In this document: positions 1 to 9,297 of the stretch, in pieces
How positions within the stretch are numbered: the stretch's first letter is position 1
Layout of the letters: each line of letters starts with the position of its first letter
Source of the DNA: Mesorhizobium sp. B2-1-1
GTDB lineage: Bacteria; Pseudomonadota; Alphaproteobacteria; Rhizobiales; Rhizobiaceae
Reading direction: 5' to 3'
Assembly: GCF_006442975.2 (NCBI RefSeq)
Contig: NZ_CP083954.1
Coordinates: 5,215,501-5,279,500, forward strand
DNA length: 64,000 nucleotides
Translations under genes and position numbers: made by a program
The notes under the pieces: generated by a model
What the model was told of the DNA's origin: nothing
What the model saw: only the letters and a program-made list of their open reading frames with translations
Database searches by the model: none

Positions 1-204
1 CAGCCGCTGCTCGACAGCATCAGCGCGCTTGCACGAAGCAGCTGATGCGCGATTGCGGCGTCAGCCGCCGTCAGTTCCGCGTGTGGAAATGGCTGTGGGA
101 CTGACCGCGAATGGCGAGGCCGGCGTGGATGCCATTTTGGCCATGCTCCGGGACGACGCCGGGCGGCGTCGAGCACGACGTCCGGTGGAAGGCCGGTTTT
201 CGGC

Positions 205-732
205 CTATTTCGGTGCAGCGGCAGCGGTTCCGCCCGGCGGTATGATCCGCATCATGGATCTCGACACCGTGTCGCCAGGCTTGAACGGGACCGGGACCTT
301 GTTGCTTACCGGCTTCACGCTTTGCAGGAACGCCGCGATCGCCATGGCATCGTCCGCTGTGAGATGCGCAAAAGCAGGCCAGGGCATAATCGGCGCCAGG
401 GTGCGGCCGTCCGGCCGCTGGCCCGTCTGGATCGCAGCGACGATCTGCTCCGGGGTCCAGCTGCCGATGCCGGTCTCCTTGTCGGGTGTGATGTTTCGAC
501 CGGGAAAGACACCGACGCCAGGTATCTCAAAGCCCACATCCGAGCCGCCAAGAAAACGCGACATATCGGGTTTGCCGAAGAAGTAGCCGGGCGTGTGGCA
601 GTCGTTGCAGCCGGCGATCGTGACCAGGTACTCGCCACGCGCGACCTGCGCGTCGTCGGCCATGGCGGCGTATGATGGAAGGGCGACGACCGAGGCCGTG
701 AGTAATGCGAGACGAACTGACGCTGGAAACAT
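205..732 (-). CDS. Secreted class I c-type cytochrome
   Basis: A 175-residue protein with an N-terminal signal peptide (hydrophobic stretch at about residues 5-20, cleavage near AMA-DD) and one heme-binding motif CNDCH at about residue 40. A later IMPWP segment could supply the axial methionine. It should be a periplasmic monoheme electron carrier. The ATG at 732 is preceded by AGGGAGAAAACC, a good ribosome site; a longer upstream reading lacks a signal peptide and was rejected. The fold resembles cytochrome subunits that accompany dehydrogenases, but no dehydrogenase is adjacent, so the electron donor is unknown. It lies downstream of the methyltransferase gene on the same strand with a 122-base gap. 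Confidence 0.85.
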   Translation of the reverse strand: MFPASVRLALLTASVVALPSYAAMADDAQVARGEYLVTIAGCNDCHTPGYFFGKPDMSRFLGGSDVGFEIPGVGVFPGRNITPDKETGIGSWTPEQIVAAIQTGQRPDGRTLAPIMPWPAFAHLTADDAMAIAAFLQSVKPVSNKVPVPFKPGDTVSRSMMRIIPPGGTAAAAPK

Positions 733-854
733 GGTTTTCTCCCTTGGTTTGTTCTTGGCTTCTCCTATGACCTTTGTCGTGCTCCCGTCGGGGGCTGCCG
801 TTACGCAGCCCGGCCAGCCGATTGCGGCGCACCTGATCCGCTCTACGTTGCGCC

Positions 855-1979
855 TTACGGTTTGCGGCCGATCACGGCGCCGTTCGCGGCGGGAGCATCG
901 AACCAGACCGTCTCGACGTGCCTGAATCCGGCTTCCTCGAGCCACGCCGAATACTCGGCCGGGGTGTAGTTTCGTCCTTCCGTCTCGATCAGCATGTTGA
1001 GGCTCATCAGCGCGGCCGGCGCCGGGCCGGTCTTTTCATCATTGACGAGAAGCTCGCTGATGACGACCGCGCCGCCGCTTGGCAAAGCCTCGAAGGATCG
1101 GCGCAGCAGGGCGCGGTTCTTCGCCTCGTCCCAATCGTGCATGATCATCGACAGGAGATGCACGTCGTGATCCCCGGGAAGCTGTTCGAAGAAATTGCCG
1201 TCCGCGGTCTCGATGCGGTCGGTCAAGCCGGCCTCGGCGATCTTTCCCGCGGCGATCGCGGCGACATGCGGCAAGTCGAACACGGTCGCACGCAGCGCCC
1301 CATATTGTTTGCAAAGCTCGATGTCGTACGCGCCCGATCCGCCGCCGATGTCCAGGAGGCGGCGGAAATGACTGAGATCCACGGCTTCGCCGAGCTTGCG
1401 CGCGGTCATCGTGGAAAGCGAATGCATCGCCTCCCAGAAAAGCGCCAGCATCGTAGGATCCTCGCCCTCGAACATCGAGGATTGCACTGCCGGATCCCAT
1501 GTGGTTGGCCGGTTCGTGCGCAGCGCCTCTGCAAGCCTTCCCCAGCCCGCATAGAGTCGCTTGTCGGCCATCTGCACGAAGCCGCCGAAGTAATACGGCT
1601 TACCCTTCACGAGATAAGTTTCGCTTAAGGGCGTGTTGCGATAGCGGCCGTCCGTTTTCTCCAGGAGCCCAAGTGCAGCGCAGCCGGTCAACAGCATCTC
1701 GGCCGGTCGTTGATGCAGGCCGAGCGCTTCCGCCAAACCGGCAACCGTGATGGCGGCGCCGCTCGCAAGGCGGCTGAAGAGGTCCAACTCGTGCGCGGCG
1801 GCCAGAGTCTTGAAGGCCCAGAAACCGGTCGAAAGCGCCATCAGTGGGACAGCGGAAGGAAGCTCTTGCTTGGTGACGATTGGTCGGTCGGCCGCGCGCA
1901 GCCCTGTCTCGCCCGGGATCGAACCGGGCTGGTGGGCAAGCGTTGTCGTGCGCGTAGCAGAGCGCTGATGGTTGGGCAT
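855..1979 (-). CDS. SAM-dependent O-methyltransferase (acetylserotonin/hydroxyindole type)
   Basis: A 374-residue protein of the O-methyltransferase 2 family. The first third holds a dimerisation/winged-helix region with the pattern GLAEALGLHQRPAEMLL. The C-terminal Rossmann domain carries the SAM motif DIGGGSGAYD at about residue 213. LSMIMHDWDEAKNRALLRR matches the conserved post-SAM helix of small-molecule O-methyltransferases, with the HDW catalytic His-Asp region. The start at 1979 has GGGGAGAG five bases upstream. The first 35 residues are low in family similarity, so translation might begin later. The substrate cannot be deduced; no biosynthetic partner is adjacent. Confidence 0.85.
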   Translation of the reverse strand: MPNHQRSATRTTTLAHQPGSIPGETGLRAADRPIVTKQELPSAVPLMALSTGFWAFKTLAAAHELDLFSRLASGAAITVAGLAEALGLHQRPAEMLLTGCAALGLLEKTDGRYRNTPLSETYLVKGKPYYFGGFVQMADKRLYAGWGRLAEALRTNRPTTWDPAVQSSMFEGEDPTMLALFWEAMHSLSTMTARKLGEAVDLSHFRRLLDIGGGSGAYDIELCKQYGALRATVFDLPHVAAIAAGKIAEAGLTDRIETADGNFFEQLPGDHDVHLLSMIMHDWDEAKNRALLRRSFEALPSGGAVVISELLVNDEKTGPAPAALMSLNMLIETEGRNYTPAEYSAWLEEAGFRHVETVWFDAPAANGAVIGRKP

Positions 1980-2558
1980 GGCACTCTCCCCAAAATGTTG
2001 ACGGTTGGTTCGCAGCTTCGAGCCGCGCGGTGGTCTCGACGGCGCGGGTTTCGAAAATGCCGCCGATCGAATGGTCCACCAGCAAGCGGCGGCGGCCTTG
2101 TGCTCGCAAGGCCGCGCCGATGGCGCGCAATAGGGTCAGCCCTGGCGACCGGCGTAGGATCGGCCCCGTGGTCCGAATGTCCCTCAACAGCTCGGGGGAC
2201 AAATCCGCGATTGCCCGACCTCTTGAGACGGATAATTGCCAAGTCTTGAGGGCCGCGACTGTGGTTTTCGGCATAGACCAAGGTAGTCGCACGCTCGACG
2301 GGTGATGGATTCGAGTCTCCGCTCGAGGCATTTCAGCCTGCCATAGCCAGCCATCCGCTTCTTCCCTTGCCGCCGAAGCAATGGTAAGGAGGCTAGAGGA
2401 CCGATAGAAGTGCCAATTCATGGATTCTTGGCCAGTCCAATTCCAATTGGCATGACGACACTTGCAAGGCGCTACCGCTAAGCCAGCGCAGGACGCAGGA
2501 GGACTGGTGGCAGGCTGAATTCCAGTGCCTGCGTCAGACCAATTCCAGTTGCTGAACA
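1980..2558. other. Intergenic region with a possible DUF1127-like relic
   Basis: 579 bases between the methyltransferase and the mocR gene, divergently arranged. On the minus strand, from ATG 2274 or 2331, a reading frame carries RGRAIADLSPELLRDIRTTG, which resembles the LSDxxLxDIGLTR end of DUF1127 proteins. It then runs without a stop into the methyltransferase gene out of frame, and no ribosome site is visible. I treat it as a possible degraded small gene, not a CDS. The right end contains the repeats described separately. Confidence 0.35.
2437..2551 (+). promoter_or_regulatory. Two copies of a CCAATTCCARTTG motif upstream of mocR
   Basis: CCAATTCCAATTGG occurs at 2437-2450 and CCAATTCCAGTTGC at 2538-2551, the latter ending 7 bases before the MocR start codon. 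A weaker GCCAATTCA lies at 2412. MocR/GabR-type regulators commonly bind direct repeats at their own promoters, so these are candidate autoregulatory operators. The role is inferred from position and repetition only. Confidence 0.4.
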
Positions 2559-3995
2559 ATGACCGCCTTTCACATAAGCCTGGTCGGGCGCAAGAATCTC
2601 AGCGGCGAGATTTATCGTCAGATACGGCGCGCCGTTCTGGATCGACGGCTGCGGCCCGGCGACCCTCTGCCGCCTGGCCGCGAACTGGCGCGGACGCTTG
2701 CCGTGTCGCGTGCCACCGTGACCGTGGTTTATGAACGGCTCGCCGCGGAAGGGTTCGTGACATCCCGGCAGGGGTCTGGGACGTTCATCAGCGAATTGGT
2801 CGTGCCGGCCGGGCGAGAAAAGACCGGACGCCGATCTACCGGCGTGCTCCAGCCACGCCAGATCTGGGAGGCGATAGCCCCACCACCCGCATTCGAGCCG
2901 GTTCGGTTCGACTTTCACGCCGGGTTTTGCGATGCTTCGCTGTTTCCGCACGGGGCGTGGCGGCGGTCGGTGGTTTGGGCGCTGCGTTCGGGCGAAGCGA
3001 CCGCCGGCACTTACGAGCATCCCGCCGGACATCACGATCTCAGGGTCGCAATCGCCAGGCACATAGGCATCTCCCGAGGGATCGGGGCGGCTGCGGACGA
3101 CATCATTGTCACAAACGGTACGCAGCAGGCACTGGATGTCCTGGCCCGCGTCCTGCTGGCACCGGGCGATGCAATTGCCATTGAAGATCCGGGCTACGGT
3201 CCTCCGAGGCATTTGTTCAAGGCCTTGGGTATTCGTGTGGTCGGTGTACCGGTGGATCGCCAGGGCCTGGTCGTTGATGCGCTACCGCGCGGAGTCCGAG
3301 CCGTGTATGTCACGCCGTCTCATCAATTTCCGCTTTCGGTGACGATGACGCTGCCGCGCCGGCAGGCGCTGCTGGCCTGGGCCGAGCGAAATAACGCGGC
3401 CATCATCGAAGACGACTACGACAGCGAGTTCCGTTTCGGGGGCCGTCCCCTCGAGCCGTTGCAGACGCTCGACGCAAAAGGCCGGGTCATCTACGTCGGC
3501 TCCTTCTCGAAGACAATGCTGCCGACGCTTCGGCTGGGCTTCATATTGACGCCGCCATCGCTGCGAGCGGCCGTGCACAAAGCGAAATTCGTCAGCGACT
3601 GGCATTCATCGACCCCGGCGCAAGCAGCGCTCGCGCGTTTCATCGATGAGGGCGCCTTTGCGCGTCACATCCGTCGGGTGAACGCAATCTACCGGGAACG
3701 GCACCAGATCATCGCGAACGCCATCGCCAATGATTTTGCCGATCATCTCGAGCTCATCCCATCGACAACGGGGCTCCATCTCACCGCTCTTGCCCGGAAA
3801 ATGTCAGCGGACCGGATCGCCGAGGTCGCCCGCCGCGCAGCCGATCGCAGCGTCGCCGTCCAGATCCTGTCACGGTTCGCCGTGAACGCCATACCGCGAG
3901 CCGGCATCATGCTGGGGTATGGCGCCATTCCGACGCCCCGCATCGAAGAAGGGTTGCATTTGCTGCGCGCCTGTTTCGACAGTGAACCGCCCTGA
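2559..3995 (+). CDS. MocR-family transcriptional regulator (GntR wHTH + aminotransferase domain)
   Basis: A 478-residue two-domain regulator. Residues about 10-80 form a GntR winged helix (GEIYRQIRRAVLDRRLRPGD, then SRATVTVVYERLAAEGFV). The rest is a class I aminotransferase-like domain with ITNG-type VTNGTQQALD, EDDYDSEFR and the PLP-lysine motif SFSKTMLP at about residue 310. MocR/PdxR/GabR proteins sense PLP adducts and often control transport or amine metabolism. The gene is convergent with an EamA transporter whose stop lies 13 bases beyond, so the two may be functionally linked. No clear ribosome site precedes the ATG; it could be nearly leaderless. Confidence 0.88.
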   Translation: MTAFHISLVGRKNLSGEIYRQIRRAVLDRRLRPGDPLPPGRELARTLAVSRATVTVVYERLAAEGFVTSRQGSGTFISELVVPAGREKTGRRSTGVLQPRQIWEAIAPPPAFEPVRFDFHAGFCDASLFPHGAWRRSVVWALRSGEATAGTYEHPAGHHDLRVAIARHIGISRGIGAAADDIIVTNGTQQALDVLARVLLAPGDAIAIEDPGYGPPRHLFKALGIRVVGVPVDRQGLVVDALPRGVRAVYVTPSHQFPLSVTMTLPRRQALLAWAERNNAAIIEDDYDSEFRFGGRPLEPLQTLDAKGRVIYVGSFSKTMLPTLRLGFILTPPSLRAAVHKAKFVSDWHSSTPAQAALARFIDEGAFARHIRRVNAIYRERHQIIANAIANDFADHLELIPSTTGLHLTALARKMSADRIAEVARRAADRSVAVQILSRFAVNAIPRAGIMLGYGAIPTPRIEEGLHLLRACFDSEPP

Positions 3996-4007
3996 CCTTC
4001 GATTTAT

Positions 4008-4961
4008 CTACGCCACGCGTGGTTGAGCTGGCCTGGGTTTGACCACGGTGGCGAGTACGATGCCGATGACAATGAAGGCCGCGCCGACCAGATCGTAATC
4101 GTGCAAGCCCTCGCCGAGCAGCAGATAGGCTAACACAGCGACGAACACCGTCTGCAGGTAGAGCAGCATGCTCGCTCGGCTCGCGCCGAGCGTTTCCACG
4201 CTTTTGTTGTAGAGATAGTACATCAAGGCGCCGCCCGGACCGGCCAGATAGGCGAGCGCGAGAATGCTGTGGACGTCCATGGCGGAGCGTTCGTCGTTGA
4301 ACAATTCCCACACATGGAACGGCAAGGCGACCAGCGCACCAGCGCCGAGCAGCAGCACGACCATCGGCAGGAGTTCGATGCCGAATTTGGCACGGCGCAA
4401 AAGCACGGTGTACAGGCCCCAGCAGAACGCGCTGCCGACGATCCACAGCTCGCCGGCGTTGAACTTGAGTTGCAGCAGCGCCGTCAGGTTGCCGTGGGCA
4501 ACGATGAAAATCATCCCGGCGAGCGCAACCAGCGCGCCTAGCGACTTCCACAGCCCGAGCGGCTCGCCAAGCACGAAACGGGCGAGCACCATCGTCATGA
4601 CAGGCGACAGCGCCATGATGATGCCGGCCGTGGTGGCGTCGGTGTCGTTGAGGCCATGGTAGATCATACCTTGGCACAGGGTGAGGCCGATCGCCCCCAC
4701 CGCGACGACCTCCACGACGCGCGTTCGCAACAGTCCGACCATCGCGTCGTGATGACGGTGCACGATCGGCAGCAGGATGGCGCAGGCAAGCGTCAGCCGC
4801 CAGAAGCAGAGGCCCCAGGGCGGCATTTCAGGCGCCACCCATTTGGCCGCGATATAGACGCCAGCCGAAAGCAGCCAGCACAGGACGGCGGCCGGATAGC
4901 CGGTCACGGAGGGCACGACCTTGGGTTGCGCGACGTGGTGCGCTATCGGCATTGCCTGCAT
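4008..4961 (-). CDS. EamA/DMT-superfamily transporter
   Basis: A 317-residue inner-membrane protein with about ten hydrophobic segments arranged as two EamA repeats, e.g. VLCWLLSAGVYIAAKW near the N terminus and FIVIGIVLATVV at the C terminus. The start at 4961 was chosen because AAGGGGAGGG precedes it; the frame is open further upstream, but that stretch is not hydrophobic or conserved. DMT proteins export amino acids and small metabolites. The convergent MocR regulator suggests an amino-acid or amine-related substrate; this is inference. The same frame reads cleanly to its stop at 4008. Confidence 0.85.
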   Translation of the reverse strand: MQAMPIAHHVAQPKVVPSVTGYPAAVLCWLLSAGVYIAAKWVAPEMPPWGLCFWRLTLACAILLPIVHRHHDAMVGLLRTRVVEVVAVGAIGLTLCQGMIYHGLNDTDATTAGIIMALSPVMTMVLARFVLGEPLGLWKSLGALVALAGMIFIVAHGNLTALLQLKFNAGELWIVGSAFCWGLYTVLLRRAKFGIELLPMVVLLLGAGALVALPFHVWELFNDERSAMDVHSILALAYLAGPGGALMYYLYNKSVETLGASRASMLLYLQTVFVAVLAYLLLGEGLHDYDLVGAAFIVIGIVLATVVKPRPAQPRVA

Positions 4962-5223
4962 GTCATGCCCTCCCCTTCGATGACGTCGGCCCGATGCGAC
5001 AATATAGCCTGCGCGGTTGGGTCGTGCATCCGTTTTGAAAGGCGAAAGAAACTGCACTTGGCCGCGGCGCCTGATACAGGCCCCCTGTTCCGATCGTGCG
5101 GCGCTCGGTGGCTCGCTCGCGATCCAGGCGCGAGCGTAGCCGGGTTTGGAAATGTGAGCGACAGATAGAACCAGTGCACAATTGCGATAAGATGTTTTCA
5201 CCATTTCCGGTTTTCGAGGTCCA

Positions 5224-6177
5224 ATGTCTGAAGTGGACTGGCTCAGCCATCTCTTGCAAATCATCACCGTTACCGGCCAGCTCGAGGTCCGCTGCGCCTA
5301 CGGTGCGCCGTGGCGCATTGCCTGGAGCAAGGCTGCCGCAAACGAAATTCCCTACCATGTCATCGTCAGGGGCCGGGCCATTTTGGAGGATCCGGACACG
5401 AGAGCAGCAAGGGAGCTGGTGAGTGGAGATATTGTGCTGCTGCCTCACGGCGCGGCGCATGTGCTGCACGACGGCAGCGGGCAAATACCAATCCCTACCC
5501 AGCAACGGCGGGGGGCTGCCGGATGGATGCTGAGCGAGAATGATGGCCAGGGCGAGCAACTGGATCTGCTGTGTGGGCGATTTTTTATCGCGCCGCCCCA
5601 TGATCGGCTTGTCCACTACCTGCCTGCGGATCTGGTGGCGCGGTCCAAGGATGGCGATGAAGAAAACGGCATCGGCTCCGCCTCCAGCCAACTGGCCGGC
5701 CTGGTGACGCTGATGCGAATGGAGGCCGCCGGAGACAGAGCCGGAGGACGGGCCATTCTCAACGCGCTTTCTTCGGCCCTGTTCACATTGGTACTGCGCG
5801 CGGCCAGCCGATCCGGGAAAGCCCCCGAAGGTTTGTTGGCCCTGGCCGGCAATCCACGGCTTGCTCCAGCCATTTCCGCGATGTTCGCCGATGCGGCACG
5901 GCCCTGGAAACTGCCCGATCTGGCCGATTTGTGCGGGATGTCGCGCGCTACGTTCATGCGCCAGTTCCAGGACAAGCTGGGTCGCTCCGCCCTCGATTTG
6001 TTGACCGATCTTCGCATGAGTCTGGCCGCCAACGAGTTGAAGAAGCCGGCGATCAGCACCGAGGCCGTGGCCGAGACCGTCGGGTATCAATCCGTTTCGG
6101 CGTTCCGGCGTGTCTTCGCCGAAAGGATGGGGATGACGCCGGGGGAGTGGCGGCGACTGGCGCACAAGGGCGAGTAA
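5224..6177 (+). CDS. AraC-family transcriptional regulator (cupin_6 type)
   Basis: A 317-residue regulator. The N-terminal half (about 5-190) is a cupin_6 sensor with the conserved GDIVLLPHGAAHVLHD and a LLCGRFFI segment. The C-terminal 100 residues hold two helix-turn-helix motifs: LADLCGMSRATFMRQFQ and the signature AVAETVGYQSVSAFRRVFAE. Proteins of this subtype typically control an adjacent oxidoreductase. Here the nitroreductase and quinone oxidoreductase genes follow on the same strand, with gaps of 128 and 157 bases. GAGG lies just upstream of the ATG. Confidence 0.88.
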   Translation: MSEVDWLSHLLQIITVTGQLEVRCAYGAPWRIAWSKAAANEIPYHVIVRGRAILEDPDTRAARELVSGDIVLLPHGAAHVLHDGSGQIPIPTQQRRGAAGWMLSENDGQGEQLDLLCGRFFIAPPHDRLVHYLPADLVARSKDGDEENGIGSASSQLAGLVTLMRMEAAGDRAGGRAILNALSSALFTLVLRAASRSGKAPEGLLALAGNPRLAPAISAMFADAARPWKLPDLADLCGMSRATFMRQFQDKLGRSALDLLTDLRMSLAANELKKPAISTEAVAETVGYQSVSAFRRVFAERMGMTPGEWRRLAHKGE

Positions 6178-6305
6178 GACGCGCAGTCTGGTATCTGGAA
6201 GGCCATTTGATCCTTTCACGCATCATATTGAGCTTATTCAGTCTCGAGATAATCACTCCTCCCCGTAAATTAGGCTAGGCAATCACTTGATAAGGGAGCC
6301 ATCCA

Positions 6306-7007
6306 ATGAACTGCCTCGCCACCACCGGACCCGCAACCCGCGTAGCCGCCCAGATATTCGCGCAAACCGGGAAGAGCGAAAACGCTTTCGCGACGAATGC
6401 CGTCATCGAAACGATCCTGAGCCGCAGCGCCGCCAAGTACTACGATCCCGCTGCCACCCTGAGCGACGACCAAATCCGCGACCTGGTGCGTATCGGCACG
6501 TCCGCGCCAACCTCCTTCCACCTGCAGAACTGGCGCTTCATCGCCGTACGCTCGCCGGAAGCCAAGGCACGGCTGCGCCCGATCGCCTGGAATCAGCCGG
6601 CGATCACCGATGCGGCCGTGACCTTCATCATCATCGGCAGGCTGGCCGATGCCAGCACCGTCCCAGCCCGCCTGGCGCCCGTGGTGGAGGCCGGCATCAT
6701 GCCGGCGCACCTGGTGCCGGAATGGGAGATCCCCGCTCGCGGTTTGTATGACGATCAGCCGCAGCGCCAGCGCGACGAGGCGGTACGCTCCGCGACCTTC
6801 GGCACCGCGGCGATCATCTACACGGCCCGGTCGCTGGGCATGGGTTCGACACCGATGATCGGTTTCGACGCCGAGGCGGTGCACCGCGAGTTCGGCCTGG
6901 CCGAAGACGAAGTGCCGGTCATGCTGCTGACCGTCGGGCCGGAGCGAGCCGGCAACTGGCCGCAGAAGCCGCGCATGCCGGTGGCCGATGTCCTGGAGTT
7001 TGCATAA
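6306..7007 (+). CDS. Nitroreductase-family FMN oxidoreductase
   Basis: A 233-residue protein. Its core from residue 35 matches the FMN-dependent nitroreductase fold: RSAAKYYDP (FMN phosphate contact), SAPTSFHLQNWRFIAV, and the C-terminal FGTAAIIYTARSLGMGSTPM helix with GFD. It should reduce nitro groups, quinones or related electrophiles with NAD(P)H. AAGGGAG lies six bases upstream of the ATG. The first 30 residues are poorly conserved in the family. Position after an AraC regulator and before a quinone reductase suggests an inducible detoxification group. Confidence 0.85.
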   Translation: MNCLATTGPATRVAAQIFAQTGKSENAFATNAVIETILSRSAAKYYDPAATLSDDQIRDLVRIGTSAPTSFHLQNWRFIAVRSPEAKARLRPIAWNQPAITDAAVTFIIIGRLADASTVPARLAPVVEAGIMPAHLVPEWEIPARGLYDDQPQRQRDEAVRSATFGTAAIIYTARSLGMGSTPMIGFDAEAVHREFGLAEDEVPVMLLTVGPERAGNWPQKPRMPVADVLEFA

Positions 7008-7164
7008 TCCCCGGCAACTCCAGATCTTACGGAGACGAGGATGGCAAGAACTGCCGCTCTCGTGGAAGGCGCCGCGCCAATGGCTGATTGCATGAGAGAT
7101 CGAAAAGTCCTTCCACGCCCTTAAAATTACCCCGAACCAACAAATGTCTGAGGAGACAATTCCC

Positions 7165-8082
7165 ATGAAAGCGATCGTAGTGACGGACCAGGCTGCAGGA
7201 ACGGCCGGGATGAAATTGGTGCAGCGGCCCGAGCCGCAGGCGGCGATAAACGATGTCGTCGTCGAAATTCATGCGTCGGGGTTCGTCCCGACCGAGCTGA
7301 CGTGGCCCTCGACCTGGACCGATCGCGTCGATCGCGACCGGACGCCATCGATCCCCGGGCACGAACTGGCCGGAGTGGTCACCGCCCTCGGCTATGGCAC
7401 GACCGGGCTCTCGGTAGGCCAGCGGGTGTTCGGCCTCGCCGATTGGTATCGCGACGGCACCCTGACGGAGTATATCGCCATCGAGGCCCGCAACCTCGCG
7501 CCACTGCCGGGCGATGTCGACTTCACGGTGGGCGCTAGCCTGCCGATCTCGGGCCTGACCGCGTGGCAGGGACTGTTTCAGCACGGCCGTCTTCAGGCGG
7601 GGCAGAGCGTCCTTGCGCATGGTGCGGCCGGCGCCGTTGGGTCGATGGTGACGCAGCTCGCACGAGAGGCCGGTGCCTACGTCATTGGCACGGGCCGCCC
7701 TGCCGACCGCCAGAAGGCGCTCGACTTCGGTGCGAATGAATTCGTCGACCTCGAGAACGACACCCTGGAAGACGTGCGCGGCGTCGATCTGGTGTTCGAT
7801 GTCATCGGCGGCGACATCCAGAAGCGGTCCGCGGGCCTGATCCGAGCCGGAGGCACGCTCGTGACCGTCGTCGGCCCGGCCGAGACGCGGCCCGTGGATG
7901 CCCTGGCGGTCGACTTCGTCGTCGAAGCCGATCGTGCCCAGCTGAGCGAAATCGTCCAGCGGGTGCGGGACGGACGGCTGCGGACAAACATCGGCAAAGT
8001 CGCGACCCTCGACGAGGCGATCGCGGCCTTCAACTCGACCGAACGACGCGCGGGGAAAACGGTCATCCGTGTTCGCCCGTGA
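7165..8082 (+). CDS. Zinc-independent NADP-dependent quinone oxidoreductase (MDR family)
   Basis: A 305-residue medium-chain reductase: GroES-like N-terminal domain (GHELAGVVTALGYGTTGLSV) followed by a Rossmann domain with GAAGAVGSMVTQLAREAGAYV. The zinc-ligand cysteines of alcohol dehydrogenases are absent, as in quinone oxidoreductases. The start at 7165 is preferred over an in-frame ATG at 7144 because AGGAG at 7151-7155 is correctly spaced for it. It probably reduces quinones or enones and may be co-regulated with the upstream nitroreductase. Confidence 0.88.
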   Translation: MKAIVVTDQAAGTAGMKLVQRPEPQAAINDVVVEIHASGFVPTELTWPSTWTDRVDRDRTPSIPGHELAGVVTALGYGTTGLSVGQRVFGLADWYRDGTLTEYIAIEARNLAPLPGDVDFTVGASLPISGLTAWQGLFQHGRLQAGQSVLAHGAAGAVGSMVTQLAREAGAYVIGTGRPADRQKALDFGANEFVDLENDTLEDVRGVDLVFDVIGGDIQKRSAGLIRAGGTLVTVVGPAETRPVDALAVDFVVEADRAQLSEIVQRVRDGRLRTNIGKVATLDEAIAAFNSTERRAGKTVIRVRP

Positions 8083-8274
8083 GGACTTGGGGGAGAGAGG
8101 ACGGTTCCTCTCTCCCCGATTTCGTCCAGACGGGCGGCTCCGGATAGGCTGCGAGCAGCGAGATCTCATGTCGAACCCGGTTGTTTTCAGTGTCGCATTC
8201 TGTTGGCCCGCGACCGCCGACCGGCAGACATACTCAGGATGGCAATTTCGGGCGGGACGAAGATGTTCGTCCCG

Positions 8275-9180
8275 CTATTCGAGATACGGCGCCAGTACAT
8301 CTTCGATCCATTTCATGAATGCGCGGACGCGGCGCGACAGATTGCTGCGATGTGCTACGACGAAGGACACGGGGATCGCCCGGCGACGCAAATCGGGCAT
8401 GATCTCCACCAGCGCTCCACTCTTCAAGTATTGGCCAATCCCCAGGAGTGGCGCTTGAATCAGGCCAAGGCCGGCGACGGCAGCAGCGTCGTAGGTCTGC
8501 GCGCTGTTGACGTGTAGCGCGCCTGGCAACTGAAGCGTCGCGTAGCCGTCGCCGTCCGGATATTCCCATCCATGCGGTCTCGCGCCCAGCATCGTCGAAA
8601 AATGAATTGTCCGATGTTCCTGGCGCTGGAGGTCGTCCAGCGACCGAGGGACGCCATAGCGCGCCAGATAAGCGGGACTGGCGGCGTTGACCATGCGCAA
8701 CAGGCCCAGCGGACGGGCAATCAGCGTCTCGTCTCCGATGGGACCAAGTCGCAAGACGCAGTCAAACCCCTCTTGAACCAGATCGACTTGCCGGTCGGTA
8801 CTCGACACCTCCAGCTCCAACTCGGGGTGAGCCGCCATGAACTCCGGCAAGGCCGGCACGATCGTCGTGCGCGCCACTTCGGTCGGAAGATCGACCCGTA
8901 AGCGCCCGCGAAGCGCCACGCGATCGCCGGCGAACATCGAGTGCAGATCATCGACTTCAGCCAGCAGATCGCGGGCACGGGCATGAAACGCGCGCCCGTC
9001 CTCCGTCAGGCGCACGCTGCGCGTGGTGCGGTGCAGGAGCCTGGCACCGACGTCTTCTTCCAGCTTCCGGACCGCCGTCGAGGCCCTCCCCTTGTGGATG
9101 CCCAGGCTATCGGCCGCGCGGGTGAAGCTGCCCATTTCCGCTACCGTTATGAAAATGAGGACGTGCTCGAGATTCTGCAT
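8275..9180 (-). CDS. LysR-family transcriptional regulator
   Basis: A 301-residue LysR protein. Residues 1-60 form the winged helix (FITVAEMGSFTRAADSLGIH, then VRKLEEDVGARLLHRTTRSV). The remainder is a PBP-type effector domain containing DCVLRLGPIGDETLIARPLG, typical of the CrgA/DsdC-like branch. The start at 9180 has GAGGTACGAAA upstream; a longer reading beyond it is not LysR-like. It is divergent from the DoxX-family gene, with 117 bases between starts. That is the usual layout for LysR control of a neighbour. Confidence 0.9.
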   Translation of the reverse strand: MQNLEHVLIFITVAEMGSFTRAADSLGIHKGRASTAVRKLEEDVGARLLHRTTRSVRLTEDGRAFHARARDLLAEVDDLHSMFAGDRVALRGRLRVDLPTEVARTTIVPALPEFMAAHPELELEVSSTDRQVDLVQEGFDCVLRLGPIGDETLIARPLGLLRMVNAASPAYLARYGVPRSLDDLQRQEHRTIHFSTMLGARPHGWEYPDGDGYATLQLPGALHVNSAQTYDAAAVAGLGLIQAPLLGIGQYLKSGALVEIMPDLRRRAIPVSFVVAHRSNLSRRVRAFMKWIEDVLAPYLE

Positions 9181-9297
9181 TTTCGTACCTCTATTGTTTT
9201 TTATAAAGAGAACAGTTGGTTCGTTTTCTCGGTGTTTATCACACTCAGGAGGCACAGTAAGTTTCGGATATGGGATCTCCCCATCGGAGAACGACAA

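Noticed and set aside
1..45. Possible C-terminal end of a plus-strand gene (LLDSISALARSS then stop)
   Set aside because: Fifteen codons are too few to support a partial gene.
29..586. Long plus-strand open frame opposite the cytochrome c gene
   Set aside because: It is antisense to a clear signal-peptide/CxxCH protein and shows no domain or ribosome site.
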